Shown: piece by piece, positions 51,203 to 59,199 of the stretch
How positions within the stretch are numbered: the first letter of the stretch is position 1
Layout: each line of letters opens with the position of its first letter
Source of the DNA: Chersky-267 sp963744115
GTDB taxonomy: Bacteria; Chloroflexota; Limnocylindria; Limnocylindrales; CSP1-4
Direction of reading: 5' to 3'
Assembly: GCA_963744115.1 (NCBI GenBank)
Contig: CAVUSI010000001.1
Span: 124,001-188,000, forward strand
Length of the DNA stretch: 64,000 bases
The notes under the pieces: generated by a model
What the model was told of the DNA's origin: nothing
The model's input: the letters and a program-made list of their open reading frames with translations, nothing else
Databases searched by the model: none
Position numbers and translations under genes: made by a program

Positions 51203-52131
51203 GGTGCTTCGTCGAGCCGTGCGCCGGTCAGGCGCATGAAGTGGTCCTCGAGCGACTCGCGCGCGATCGAGAGCCGGGTCGGTGGCGCCCCGGCTGCGAC
51301 GAGCATGACCGCGACCTCATCGGGCGCGTCGAGCGCTCGCGGCTCGCGCAACTCGAGGACGTCCGGCCGGGTCCGAGCGGGCGAGAGGCCGGCGGACCGC
51401 AGCGCCGCCTCGGCGCGATCGAGATCCCTCGCTTCGACCTCGAGTCGCCGGTCGCGGTGGCGTCCGAGCGCATCGCGGTCGAGTTCCTCCACCAGGCGCC
51501 CTTGATGCACGATCCCGATCCTCGTGGCCAGCCGATCGACCTCGCCAAGGATGTGGCTCGACATGAACACGGTGACGCCGTGCTCGGTGGCAAGCGATCG
51601 GAGCAACTCCCGGACCTCGATGACGCCTGCCGGGTCGAGTCCGTTGGCCGGCTCGTCGAGCACGAGCAGCTCGGGTGCGGGGAGCAGAGCCCTGGCGAGA
51701 GCAAGGCGCTGGAGGTTGCCGAGCGACAGGGTGCCGGCCCGCTGATCCGCGTATGCCCCGAGTGAGAGCCGCCCGATGACCGAATCGACCGCGCCCGGAT
51801 CCGTCATTCCCGCCAGGCGGCGCGCGATGTCGAGGTTGTCGCGGACGCTGAGTTCCGGATACGCCGTCGCGCTCTCCACAAGATGACCGACGCGACGCCA
51901 CAAGCTGGTGGCCCCGGAAGTGACCCGTTGGCCGAAGAGTTCCGCGTGGCCGGCCGTCGGCCGGATCATGCCGAGCAGCATCCGGATCGTGGTCGACTTG
52001 CCCGCGCCGTTGAGCCCGAGGAAGGCGTAGATCTCGCCCCTCGCGACGCGCAGGTCGATCCCGTCGACGGCGAGGGCGCCGCCCCGGTAGCGCTTGGTGA
52101 GGCCGGTCGTCTCGACGGCGAGATCGGTCAT
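51199..52131 (-). CDS. ABC exporter ATP-binding protein
   Basis: 310 aa. Walker A GLNGAGKSTTI, Walker B ELLVLDEPANGLDPAG, and the switch His in FMSSHILGEVDRL. The signature motif reads LSLGNLQ rather than LSGGQ, a known variant in BcrA/ABC-2 exporters. Residues 215-310 are the extra C-terminal domain of such ATPases. Overlaps by 4 nt both the TetR gene upstream and the permease downstream. Confidence 0.92.
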   Translation of the reverse strand: MTDLAVETTGLTKRYRGGALAVDGIDLRVARGEIYAFLGLNGAGKSTTIRMLLGMIRPTAGHAELFGQRVTSGATSLWRRVGHLVESATAYPELSVRDNLDIARRLAGMTDPGAVDSVIGRLSLGAYADQRAGTLSLGNLQRLALARALLPAPELLVLDEPANGLDPAGVIEVRELLRSLATEHGVTVFMSSHILGEVDRLATRIGIVHQGRLVEELDRDALGRHRDRRLEVEARDLDRAEAALRSAGLSPARTRPDVLELREPRALDAPDEVAVMLVAAGAPPTRLSIARESLEDHFMRLTGARLDEAP

Positions 52132-52748
52132 CCTCCGGCCTCGCCTCGATAGCCGAGCCCGCCGAGGATGAACGCGTTGAGTTCGTCGATCGCCGCCGGA
52201 AGATCGTCGGGGCCGGGGACCACGTCATGGAGCGACCCGAAGCAGGCCATCACCCACGTGCCGGCGCGCTCGGGATCCTGTTGCCTGAAGAGTCCGCGCT
52301 CGATGCCGGACGCGATGATCTCGGCCACTGCCGGGGCAAGCCGGCTCAGTGCCCGCTCGCCGATGCGGTCATGAAGGACGCGGTTCTCCGGGCGGTGGAC
52401 CACCTCGACAAGGTCACGTTCATAGGGTTCACCGCCGACCTGGCGGACGCTGGCGCCGAAGGCGAGGAGACGTTCCACCGGCGAGCGGTCGGCGTCGGCC
52501 GCGATCGTCTGGATCCGGTCGGCCACGGTCTCGACCATCCAGGCCGCGACCGCATCGATCGCGTCGTCCTTGGTGGCGAAGTAGAGGTAGAACGTGCCCT
52601 TTGCCACTCCCGCCGCGCGAACGATGTCATCGACAGACGTCGACGCGATCCCCTTCTCGGAGAAGACGCGGACCGCCGCTTCCAGCAACTCGCGGCGCCG
52701 GACATCGCGCGTTCGCCTGCGAGCGGTTCGATGCCCCTGAGCGATCAT
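52128..52748 (-). CDS. TetR-family regulator of the ABC exporter operon
   Basis: 206 aa from ATG 52748; a GTG two codons earlier (52754) is also possible. RRRELLEAAVRVFSEKGIASTSVDDIVRAAGVAKGTFYLYFATKDD is a standard TetR helix-turn-helix (ends quoted: RELLEAAVRVFSEKG and KGTFYLYFATKDD). The C-terminal ligand domain is helical. It overlaps the exporter ATPase gene. A perfect 17-bp palindrome lies 32 nt upstream, the probable binding site. Confidence 0.9.
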   Translation of the reverse strand: MIAQGHRTARRRTRDVRRRELLEAAVRVFSEKGIASTSVDDIVRAAGVAKGTFYLYFATKDDAIDAVAAWMVETVADRIQTIAADADRSPVERLLAFGASVRQVGGEPYERDLVEVVHRPENRVLHDRIGERALSRLAPAVAEIIASGIERGLFRQQDPERAGTWVMACFGSLHDVVPGPDDLPAAIDELNAFILGGLGYRGEAGG

Positions 52749-52779
52749 GGCCACGGAGGATAGGTCTCGCTGACGAACA

Positions 52780-52796
52780 TGACTGACGGTCAGTCA
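52780..52796. promoter_or_regulatory. 17-bp palindromic operator for the TetR regulator
   Basis: TGACTGACGGTCAGTCA is a perfect inverted repeat (8-bp arms, one central base). It lies upstream of the TetR start at 52748 and close to the typical TGACTGAC-type sites bound by TetR regulators. A TATCCT hexamer is found 8 nt before the ATG, so binding here would block transcription. Confidence 0.7.
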
Positions 52797-52895
52797 GTAT
52801 GCTCGTCGGCGTGACGCGATGCAAGGACCACATCGACACCGGCCCTCGCAGGTTCATCTTCCCGGCCATTCGTATAGCGCATCGACCGACCCGTG

Positions 52896-54449
52896 TCAGT
52901 CGCGCGTGTCGGACCCGCTTGACGCCAAGTCGACCAATACCTGCCGCACCAGCTTCCCCACCGCGTTGCGTGGCAGAGCCTCGACGAAGGTGATCGAGCC
53001 AGGCACCTGTCGTGCGCCGAGTCGGGCGCGGCAGAAGGACAGCAGGTCGTCCTCCGATCCGACCTGGCCAGCGGCGAGGACGACGAAAGCGGCGCCAACG
53101 GCGTCGCCCTGCGGCCCGGGGACGCCGACGACTCCGGCATCGGCGACCGCTGGGTGGGCGAGGAGCGCCCGCTCGACGTCGCCCGGATAGATGGTTTCGC
53201 CGCCCGACACGAAACGGTCGGCGAAGCGATCCACGATCCACACATCACCGTCGCCGTCCATACGCGCCGCATCGCCGGTTCGAAGCCAGCCGCCGTCGAT
53301 CAGGACGTCCTCGGTTGCGTCGGGTCGCCGCCAGTATCCGAGCATGACATTGGGGCCGCGAACCAGCAGCTCGCCGGTGTGCCCCGGCACGACGTCAGTG
53401 CCGGACGGGTCGCTGATCCGGACGTCGACGAACATCGGCGGCTTGCCGGCCGAGCCGATCTTCGTCAGCGCCTGTTGGGGGTCGAGCAGGAGCACGACCG
53501 GCGCGGCCTCGGACAGCCCGTACCCCTGCAGCAGCGTGACGCCTCGATCGAGGTAGGTGCGAATGAGCCGTTCGGGGACCGGGGCCCCACCGGTGAGCAC
53601 GAATCGGATGCCCGACAGGTCGGCCAGCGGCCATCGCTCTGCGCGCGCGATCGCGTCGAGCAGGTCAGGATTGCCGAAACCTACTGTGACCCGGTGTTCC
53701 TCCATGAGGCGGAGGACCACGTCGGGCGTCGAGTCGTCGGGTACGACCACCGTGCCGCCCGCGAACAGGACCGGCAGAACGTTGACGCCCGTGCCTCCCA
53801 CCCGGAAGAAAGGGGCGATCGCGATCGTCACGTCGTCGCTGCGGATGTCGGCGCGACTCAGGAGGTTCACCGCGTTCCACGACACATTGCCGTGGCTCAG
53901 CATCACGGCCTTCGGGTTGCCGGTGGTACCGGAGGTATGCGGGAGCATCAGCAAGTCAGCGAGGGCCACGGACCCGTCGATCGGATCGTCGGTCGACGAG
54001 GCCAGCAGCGCCTCGTAGTCAACGACATCGCCGCCCTGTAACGGATCGCTGGAGCCGCGGACGGCGATCCTATGCCGTATGGAGGTCGCTGTAGCCCGCT
54101 CCATGATCCCGTGTTGGATCAGGACGACGGGCTCGGTCAGCGACAGGACCGATGAACGCATCTCGCGCCCGAGTCGGTGATTGACCGGCGCGAGCACTGC
54201 TCCGAGCTGACCCACGGCGAAGAGCGACTCCAGGAAAGCGGGGTGGTTCGGTCCCAGCCACGCGACCCTGTCACCGCGAGCGACTCCTAGCGTGCGAAGG
54301 CCGTTAGCGACGCGCCGGATCCGCTTCGCCAATTCGGCGTACGTGACAGTCCGGGCGCCGCTCACCAGGGCCGGACGATCCGGGGCGACTCGAGCCCGAC
54401 GCTCGATCCACGAGCCGACTCCGAAGTCGGCCTTGGTGATACCGCTCAC
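52896..54449 (-). CDS. Acyl-CoA synthetase (AMP-forming, fatty acid/o-succinylbenzoate-like)
   Basis: 517 aa. LPHTSGTTGNPKAVMLSHGN is the ATP loop, LQGYGLSEAAPVVLL the second motif, WLRTGDAARMDGDGDVWIVDR the adenylate-binding motif, and ALPRNAVGKLVRQVL carries the catalytic Lys. SGGETIYPGDVERALLAHPAV is the hinge. It activates a carboxylic acid as an acyl-CoA; the chain type is unknown. The start GTG 54449 has TATCCT exactly 6 nt upstream, and gives the N-terminus VSGITKADFGVGSWIERRA. The open frame continuing upstream is antisense of the ABC genes. Clean frame. Confidence 0.9.
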   Translation of the reverse strand: MSGITKADFGVGSWIERRARVAPDRPALVSGARTVTYAELAKRIRRVANGLRTLGVARGDRVAWLGPNHPAFLESLFAVGQLGAVLAPVNHRLGREMRSSVLSLTEPVVLIQHGIMERATATSIRHRIAVRGSSDPLQGGDVVDYEALLASSTDDPIDGSVALADLLMLPHTSGTTGNPKAVMLSHGNVSWNAVNLLSRADIRSDDVTIAIAPFFRVGGTGVNVLPVLFAGGTVVVPDDSTPDVVLRLMEEHRVTVGFGNPDLLDAIARAERWPLADLSGIRFVLTGGAPVPERLIRTYLDRGVTLLQGYGLSEAAPVVLLLDPQQALTKIGSAGKPPMFVDVRISDPSGTDVVPGHTGELLVRGPNVMLGYWRRPDATEDVLIDGGWLRTGDAARMDGDGDVWIVDRFADRFVSGGETIYPGDVERALLAHPAVADAGVVGVPGPQGDAVGAAFVVLAAGQVGSEDDLLSFCRARLGARQVPGSITFVEALPRNAVGKLVRQVLVDLASSGSDTRD

Positions 54450-54455
54450 CGTCTC

Positions 54456-54461
54456 AGGATA
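54456..54461 (-). promoter_or_regulatory. Candidate -10 hexamer TATCCT of the acyl-CoA synthetase gene
   Basis: On the minus strand TATCCT ends 6 nt before the GTG at 54449. No Shine-Dalgarno; this spacing supports the GTG start. Confidence 0.5.
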
Positions 54462-54496
54462 GGGGCAGCATGGATCGCGGCTCGCGCATCTTTGAC

Positions 54497-55303
54497 TCAG
54501 GCTGCCCGGACATCCCGCCGGTTGAACCCCACCACCGCCAGCCCCACCAGGACGAACACAGGTGCGATCAGAGCTAGGTATCGCCAGGGCTCCGCTGCAT
54601 TCACGAGCGGGTCGCCGCCGAGAGCCCATTTCCAGGGCGATAGGCCGCTGAAGGGCTTGAGGGGATCGCTCAACGGGAACAGCGCGGCGATGAGGTAGCC
54701 GCCGACAGCCGCCGCAACCCCGATCCCAAGCACGAGGGAAGGTCGCGGCAGCCACCCCGCGACGGCGAGCGCAAGGGCGCCGAACAGGAGCGCGAGCAAC
54801 CCGCAGAGAACCACGGTCGAGACGACCCGCGTCGAGTCGATCTGGAGCCCGACCACGGCGTCGCTGACGAGCTGGACGAGCAGGACTGATGACGTCAGGA
54901 TCGCGAGCCACACGATCATCGCCATCGTTCGACCGATGAAGATGGACCGGCGAGTCACGGGCTGGCTGAGGTACGTCTCCATCCGCCCTGCGTCCTCCTC
55001 CGCCGCGGTACAGCCGTTCGCGGCGGCCACCGTCGCGATGGCCAGCAGGAGCGGCACGATGAACTCGTAGAGGTTTCCGCGGAGGAAGCCGGCGGGTGTA
55101 CCGAACCCAGCCAGTCCGAAGGCGTCGATGACGCCCGCCGGCAGCTGGTCGATCGCTTCGCTGATGCCCGAGGATCCCCGGAATGCCGGCCAGAACGCGA
55201 CGGTCACCGCGACAAGAGACCCGAGCCCGATCCCCCAGCCCAGGAGCGACCGTCGCATCTGGCGGAGGGGGCCCAGCGCGAGTTCGACGTAGGCCGCGCT
55301 CAC
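54497..55303 (-). CDS. ABC-2 type exporter permease (multi-spanning)
   Basis: 268 aa with six hydrophobic segments: GWGIGLGSLVAVTVAFWPAF, FIVPLLLAIATVAAANG, IVWLAILTSSVLLVQLVSDAVVG and others. AAEEDAGRMETYLSQPVTRRSIFIGR is the cytoplasmic coupling region typical of ABC-2 permeases. The start overlaps the ATPase stop by 4 nt. Second exporter pair of the window; cargo unknown. Confidence 0.86.
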   Translation of the reverse strand: MSAAYVELALGPLRQMRRSLLGWGIGLGSLVAVTVAFWPAFRGSSGISEAIDQLPAGVIDAFGLAGFGTPAGFLRGNLYEFIVPLLLAIATVAAANGCTAAEEDAGRMETYLSQPVTRRSIFIGRTMAMIVWLAILTSSVLLVQLVSDAVVGLQIDSTRVVSTVVLCGLLALLFGALALAVAGWLPRPSLVLGIGVAAAVGGYLIAALFPLSDPLKPFSGLSPWKWALGGDPLVNAAEPWRYLALIAPVFVLVGLAVVGFNRRDVRAA

Positions 55304-56241
55304 GATCGCTCCCCATAGAGATCAAGGAACGCGTCCTCGAGGTTCGGTTCCTCCATGACGAGGCTGGCGATGGAATGCCGGGCGAGGACCGCGATGACGG
55401 GATCGACCGGTCCCGACAGGGTCGCCGCCAGCCGCCTGCCTTCGACGACCGGATCGACGAGGCCGGGGGTCGCGCGAATCTCCGAGGGATCGACATCGTC
55501 CGCGAACCAGACCTCGATCCGCTGCCGCGCCCGACCTCGCAGCTCGTCGACCGTGCCCTGGATCACGATGAGCCCGGCTCGGAGCACCGCGACGCGATCG
55601 GCCGCCCGCTGGACCTCGCTCAGGACGTGCGACGAGAGGAAGACGGTAGAGCCGGTATCGCGCGCCTCGCGGACCATCGCCAGGAATTCGTGCTGCATCA
55701 GCGGATCGAGCCCACTCGTCGGCTCATCGAGGATCAACAGGTCCGGTCTCGGCGCGAAGGCGAGGAGCAGAGCGACTTTCCGTCGGTTTCCCGACGAGAG
55801 GTCACGCGTCGGCCGATCGAGGTCGATCTGCAGGCGACCGGCGATCGAGTCCACCGATGCCTCATCCAGTCCACCTCGGAGCCGGCCGATCGACGCCACG
55901 AGCTGGCGCGTGGTCATCCGCTCGGGCAGTCGAAGCTCACCCGGGACGTAGCCGATGCGGCCTCGAACCTCGACTCCGTCACGACGCGGCTGCTGTCCGA
56001 GTACCTCGACGGCTCCGCTCGTCGGCCGGATCAGGTCGAGCAGGCACCGGATGGTGGTGCTCTTGCCGGCCCCATTGGGCCCGACGAAGCCGAAGACCTC
56101 ACCCGGCCGAACGTCGAGGTCGATGCCTCGCACCGCCTCGACCGAGCCGAAGTGTTTGACGAGTCCCGTCACGCGGATCGCGGCGACGGACTCCTGGGAA
56201 GATGGGATCGTCGGTGCCAGTGCGGCCACCGCGCCGCTCAT
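55300..56241 (-). CDS. ABC exporter ATP-binding protein
   Basis: 313 aa from ATG 56241. Walker A GPNGAGKSTTIRCLLDL, Walker B DLLILDEPTSGLDPL, signature LSSGNRRKV, switch His in FLSSHVLSEVQR. The C-terminal 90 residues form the usual accessory domain of drug- or lantibiotic-type exporters. The ATG overlaps the stop of the SpoIIAA-like gene as ATGA and its own stop overlaps the permease start. The longer open frame upstream is not protein-like. Confidence 0.92.
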   Translation of the reverse strand: MSGAVAALAPTIPSSQESVAAIRVTGLVKHFGSVEAVRGIDLDVRPGEVFGFVGPNGAGKSTTIRCLLDLIRPTSGAVEVLGQQPRRDGVEVRGRIGYVPGELRLPERMTTRQLVASIGRLRGGLDEASVDSIAGRLQIDLDRPTRDLSSGNRRKVALLLAFAPRPDLLILDEPTSGLDPLMQHEFLAMVREARDTGSTVFLSSHVLSEVQRAADRVAVLRAGLIVIQGTVDELRGRARQRIEVWFADDVDPSEIRATPGLVDPVVEGRRLAATLSGPVDPVIAVLARHSIASLVMEEPNLEDAFLDLYGERS

Positions 56242-56600
56242 GCCGGTTCGGCGACCCAGGCGATCGCCGCGTCCCGCTCGGCGAGTCCGAACCGCTTGAA
56301 CTTGCCAGGCACCATCCATCCGAATGCCGTCGCGAGGTGGGAGACCCACCCGAGGTCACTGATGACGGCCGTCCGCTTCCATGTGCTGCCATGGGCAACG
56401 AGGCCGACGTCCTCCTTCATCGCGCCCGGTGAATAGCCCGTGAAGCGATCACCGAGGACGAGGAGGAGACGCACGCCTCCGCCGGCTGCGCCCCGCGCCA
56501 GGGCCGGCATGAGGACATCTTCATAGTCCGCGGCCTCGATCTTGCCCACGGCTTCGAATCCGATGACTCCGTCGGGGAGGTCCTTGATGGGTTCGAACAA
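56238..56600 (-). CDS. SpoIIAA-like (STAS-fold) protein
   Basis: 120 aa from TTG 56600: FEPIKDLPDGVIGFEAVGKIEAADYEDVLMP at the start and GWVSHLATAFGWMVPGKFKRFG near the end are typical of the SpoIIAA-like family (PF11964). AAGGAG lies 7 nt before this TTG, which decides the start. The family has a STAS fold; its role in most bacteria is unknown. It leads the ABC exporter operon by ATGA overlap and follows the TetR gene by about 46 nt. Confidence 0.82.
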   Translation of the reverse strand: MFEPIKDLPDGVIGFEAVGKIEAADYEDVLMPALARGAAGGGVRLLLVLGDRFTGYSPGAMKEDVGLVAHGSTWKRTAVISDLGWVSHLATAFGWMVPGKFKRFGLAERDAAIAWVAEPA

Positions 56601-56646
56601 TGGTTCGCTCCTTCCTGTGTCGCAGCGACGATCGCCTCCCACGCCG

Positions 56647-57297
56647 CTACGTGCGGGCGATTCGAGCAGCACGCCCCTTGCGTGCCGTGTGTGGGATCTG
56701 GAGAGCGGCCACGAGGGTCGCGGTCAATCCCGCGACGTCGAGGTCGGGCTTCACCAACCGATGCAGCAGGACGCCGTCGAGGGCCGCGGTGATGACGACG
56801 GCCGCTCCCTCGGGATCTCGGCCTCCCGCCTGCCGGACGCGGCCCGCGAGGGCTGCGCGGAACTCGTCGTATGCCTGCGCGAGGACCGCTCGCATCTGGG
56901 GGTCCCGTCCGCCCTCGAGCAACACCTCGTAGAGCAACGCGAAACGATCCGATTCGGTATCGATCCGAGCCACCGAGTCGACACACGCGGCGATGGCGTC
57001 GGGCAGCGGAACGTCGGCGAGAAGCGCACCCATCGGCCCCTCGATCTCCTCGGCCATGGCTTTGAGCGCCGCTTCGTGCCGCAGCTCATCCATCGAGCCG
57101 AAGTGGTAGTGGACGAGGGCGGGATTGACGCCCGCCAGGGCGGCGACCTGTCGCGTCGTGATCGCACTCCAACCGTTCCGCGCGATCGCTGTGGCCGTCG
57201 CAGCCAGAAGTGCGTCGCGGGTCCGTCGGGAAGATCCTCCGCCGGCTTGATCCGGCTCACTGGCGGATCGACCCTGTTGGGCAATTGCCTTGGGCAT
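56647..57297 (-). CDS. TetR-family transcriptional regulator
   Basis: 216 aa. LLAATATAIARNGWSAITTRQVAALAGVNPALVHYHFGSMDEL (ends: LLAATATAIARNG and NPALVHYHFGSMDEL) is the helix-turn-helix; the C-terminal part (EVLLEGGRDPQMRAVLAQAYDEFR) is the helical ligand domain. It is the first gene of a minus-strand run with the SpoIIAA-like protein and ABC exporter, and diverges from the molybdenum enzyme gene at 57465. TAGACT lies 6 nt before the ATG. Palindromes cover the start codon. Confidence 0.9.
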   Translation of the reverse strand: MPKAIAQQGRSASEPDQAGGGSSRRTRDALLAATATAIARNGWSAITTRQVAALAGVNPALVHYHFGSMDELRHEAALKAMAEEIEGPMGALLADVPLPDAIAACVDSVARIDTESDRFALLYEVLLEGGRDPQMRAVLAQAYDEFRAALAGRVRQAGGRDPEGAAVVITAALDGVLLHRLVKPDLDVAGLTATLVAALQIPHTARKGRAARIART

Positions 57298-57303
57298 TTG
57301 CCC
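57279..57303. promoter_or_regulatory. Two adjacent palindromes over the TetR start codon
   Basis: GGGCAATTGCC (57279-57289, core GGCAATTGCC is a perfect palindrome) and GGGCATTTGCCC (57292-57303). They share the GGGCA-TTGCC plan and the second covers the ATG at 57297. If the transcript is leaderless, a bound repressor would sit right on the start site. Confidence 0.45.
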
Positions 57304-57309
57304 AGTCTA
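57304..57309 (-). promoter_or_regulatory. Candidate -10 hexamer TAGACT of the TetR gene
   Basis: On the minus strand TAGACT ends 6 nt before the ATG at 57297, next to the palindromes. Confidence 0.45.
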
Positions 57310-57464
57310 CGAGACAACATCGTCGGTTCGCAAGAGGAGCAACGCGAAGGCGGGCCGTGCATTGACAATCGCGTTCGTCCACGGTTTGCTGCGCGGGGCG
57401 AGCGGCCGGAGACGGCCCTTCAAGGCGGCCAAGGCTCAAGATCCGAACAGCCTGGGGAGGCACG

Positions 57465-58097
57465 ATGACCGAGCGGTTCGTCACCCGTGGGTTTGCAGGT
57501 CGACGCGGCGTACCCGGCGCAGGACAGACCGACGTCGCGTCACGGATCCCGCCTGGTCAGTACCTGACAACGGACTTCCCCGTTCTATCGGCCGGTCCGA
57601 CGCCTCGCACGCCGCTGGACCGCTGGTCGTTCTCCATCGATGGCCTCGTTCGCGAGCCGATCAACTGGACCTGGGATTCGTTCCTCGCACTCCCCAGCCG
57701 GGAGTGGACGGTCGACATCAGCTGTGTGACGAAGTGGACGAAGCTCGACATGCGCTGGCGCGGCGTCAGCGTCGATACCCTGTTCGAACACGTCGACCTC
57801 GATCCCGCCGCCGCGTTCGCTATCGGCTGGTCGGATGGCGGGTACACGACGAACCTGCCGCTGGAGGACATCCTCAACGGCCAGGCCTTCGTTGCCTTCG
57901 AGTACGACGGCCGTCCCCTCGCACCCGAGCACGGTGGTCCGGCTCGGCTGGTCGTGCCGGGACGCTACTTCTGGAAGAGCGCCAAGTGGGTGCGTGGCCT
58001 GCGCCTCCAGTCGAAGGACGAGCCCGGATTCTGGGAGTCGCTCGGGTACCACAATCGCGGCGACCAATGGCTCGAAGAGCGCTACAGCGGCGACTAG
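57465..58097 (+). CDS. Sulfite oxidase-like molybdopterin oxidoreductase
   Basis: 210 aa of the COG2041/PF00174 oxidoreductase domain. VDISCVTKWTKLDMRWRGV holds the Mo-binding Cys and the surrounding cofactor pocket; RLVVPGRYFWKSAKWVRGLRL is the second cofactor strand. There is no Tat signal, haem domain or dimer domain, so this is a small cytoplasmic form. GGGAGG precedes the ATG at 57465. It leads a run with a flavin reductase (12 nt downstream), DUF6510 and a MOSC protein. The substrate is unknown. Confidence 0.88.
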   Translation: MTERFVTRGFAGRRGVPGAGQTDVASRIPPGQYLTTDFPVLSAGPTPRTPLDRWSFSIDGLVREPINWTWDSFLALPSREWTVDISCVTKWTKLDMRWRGVSVDTLFEHVDLDPAAAFAIGWSDGGYTTNLPLEDILNGQAFVAFEYDGRPLAPEHGGPARLVVPGRYFWKSAKWVRGLRLQSKDEPGFWESLGYHNRGDQWLEERYSGD

Positions 58098-58109
58098 GAG
58101 CCTTCGACC

Positions 58110-58850
58110 ATGGCCGGCCCGATCTCCTGGCAACTCGCGACCGTGACCGCGATCCGGGATGAGACGCCCACGGTCCGCTCGTTCTCGCTAGGTGTCCCCT
58201 CCTGGACTGGGCATCGTCCCGGCCAGCACGTGGACCTGCGGCTGACCGCCGAGGACGGCTACAGCGTCGAGCGGAGCTACTCGATCGCGTCCGAGCCGGA
58301 GCGCGCCGACGAGATCGAGATCACGGTCGAGCGCATCGACGACGGCGAGGTCTCGCCCTTCCTCCACGACGTGATGGTCGTGGGCGACCGGGTGGAGCTG
58401 CGCGGCCCGATCGGCGGCTACTTCGTCTGGGAGGCAGCTCTCGGTGGGCCGCTGTTCCTAGTCGCCGGCGGGTCCGGTGTCGTGCCGCTGATGTCCATGC
58501 TGCGCCATCGTGCCCGCGCCGGATCGCGGGTCCCGACCCGGCTGCTGTTCAGTTCGCGTCACCTCGAGGAGGTCATCTATCGCGACGAACTCGACCATCT
58601 GGTGTCGAACGCCGACGGCCTCGAGGTGTTCCACACGCTGACCAGGTCACAGCCACCGGGTTGGTCGGGCTTCGATCGACGAATCGACGAGCGCATGCTC
58701 GCGGAGGTGCTCGAACCGTTGGGTATCTCGGCGCGCGCGTACCTTTGCGGACCAACACCGCTCGTCGAGACGGCGGCGAATGGGCTCGTTCGGCTCGGCC
58801 TGCCGCCCGACCGCGTCCGGACCGAACGCTTCGGCCCCAGCGGCACCTAG
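58110..58850 (+). CDS. FAD/NAD(P)-binding oxidoreductase (ferredoxin reductase type)
   Basis: 246 aa. ERSYSIASEPE is the FAD-binding motif, FLVAGGSGVVPLMSMLRH the NAD(P) pyrophosphate loop, and YLCGPTPLVETAANGLVRLGLPPDRVRTERFG the C-terminal NAD-binding signature. There is no iron-sulfur cysteine cluster, so electrons would go directly to a partner, most simply the Mo enzyme upstream. GGAG lies 9 nt before the ATG. Confidence 0.9.
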   Translation: MAGPISWQLATVTAIRDETPTVRSFSLGVPSWTGHRPGQHVDLRLTAEDGYSVERSYSIASEPERADEIEITVERIDDGEVSPFLHDVMVVGDRVELRGPIGGYFVWEAALGGPLFLVAGGSGVVPLMSMLRHRARAGSRVPTRLLFSSRHLEEVIYRDELDHLVSNADGLEVFHTLTRSQPPGWSGFDRRIDERMLAEVLEPLGISARAYLCGPTPLVETAANGLVRLGLPPDRVRTERFGPSGT

Positions 58851-58868
58851 CCGAAGGAGGATGAGCCG

Positions 58869-59159
58869 ATGACCGAGGATCCAGCAAGGGAACCGACCCA
58901 AGACGACGTCCTGGACGGGAACGCGTCCGCCGGACCGCTCGCGACGGCGTTCGGCACGGACATGACAGCCGTCCCCGGGAAGTGCGCGCACTGCGGCGCC
59001 GTGCGCATGGTCGCCGAGCTGCGTGCCTACATGCGCGCCCCCGGCACGGTGCTGCGGTGTCCGGTCTGCGACGGGATCATCCTCCGGATCGTCGAGACCG
59101 ACGACGCGACCTACGTCGATGCGCGAGGGGCGGCATACCTGCGCTTCGACCGCCGGTGA
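58869..59159 (+). CDS. DUF6510-family zinc-ribbon protein
   Basis: 96 aa. Two knuckles, CAHCG (residues 39-43) and CPVCD, form a zinc ribbon; DATYVDARGAAYLRFDR ends the protein. It resembles the DUF6510 family, often found beside sulfite oxidase-like and reductase genes. AAGGAGG lies 9 nt before the ATG. It may be a small electron-transfer or assembly partner of the two upstream proteins; that is inference. Confidence 0.75.
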   Translation: MTEDPAREPTQDDVLDGNASAGPLATAFGTDMTAVPGKCAHCGAVRMVAELRAYMRAPGTVLRCPVCDGIILRIVETDDATYVDARGAAYLRFDRR

Positions 59160-59199
59160 GTCACCGCTGCCAGTCGGCCATCCATCGTCTCGGCCGGTC

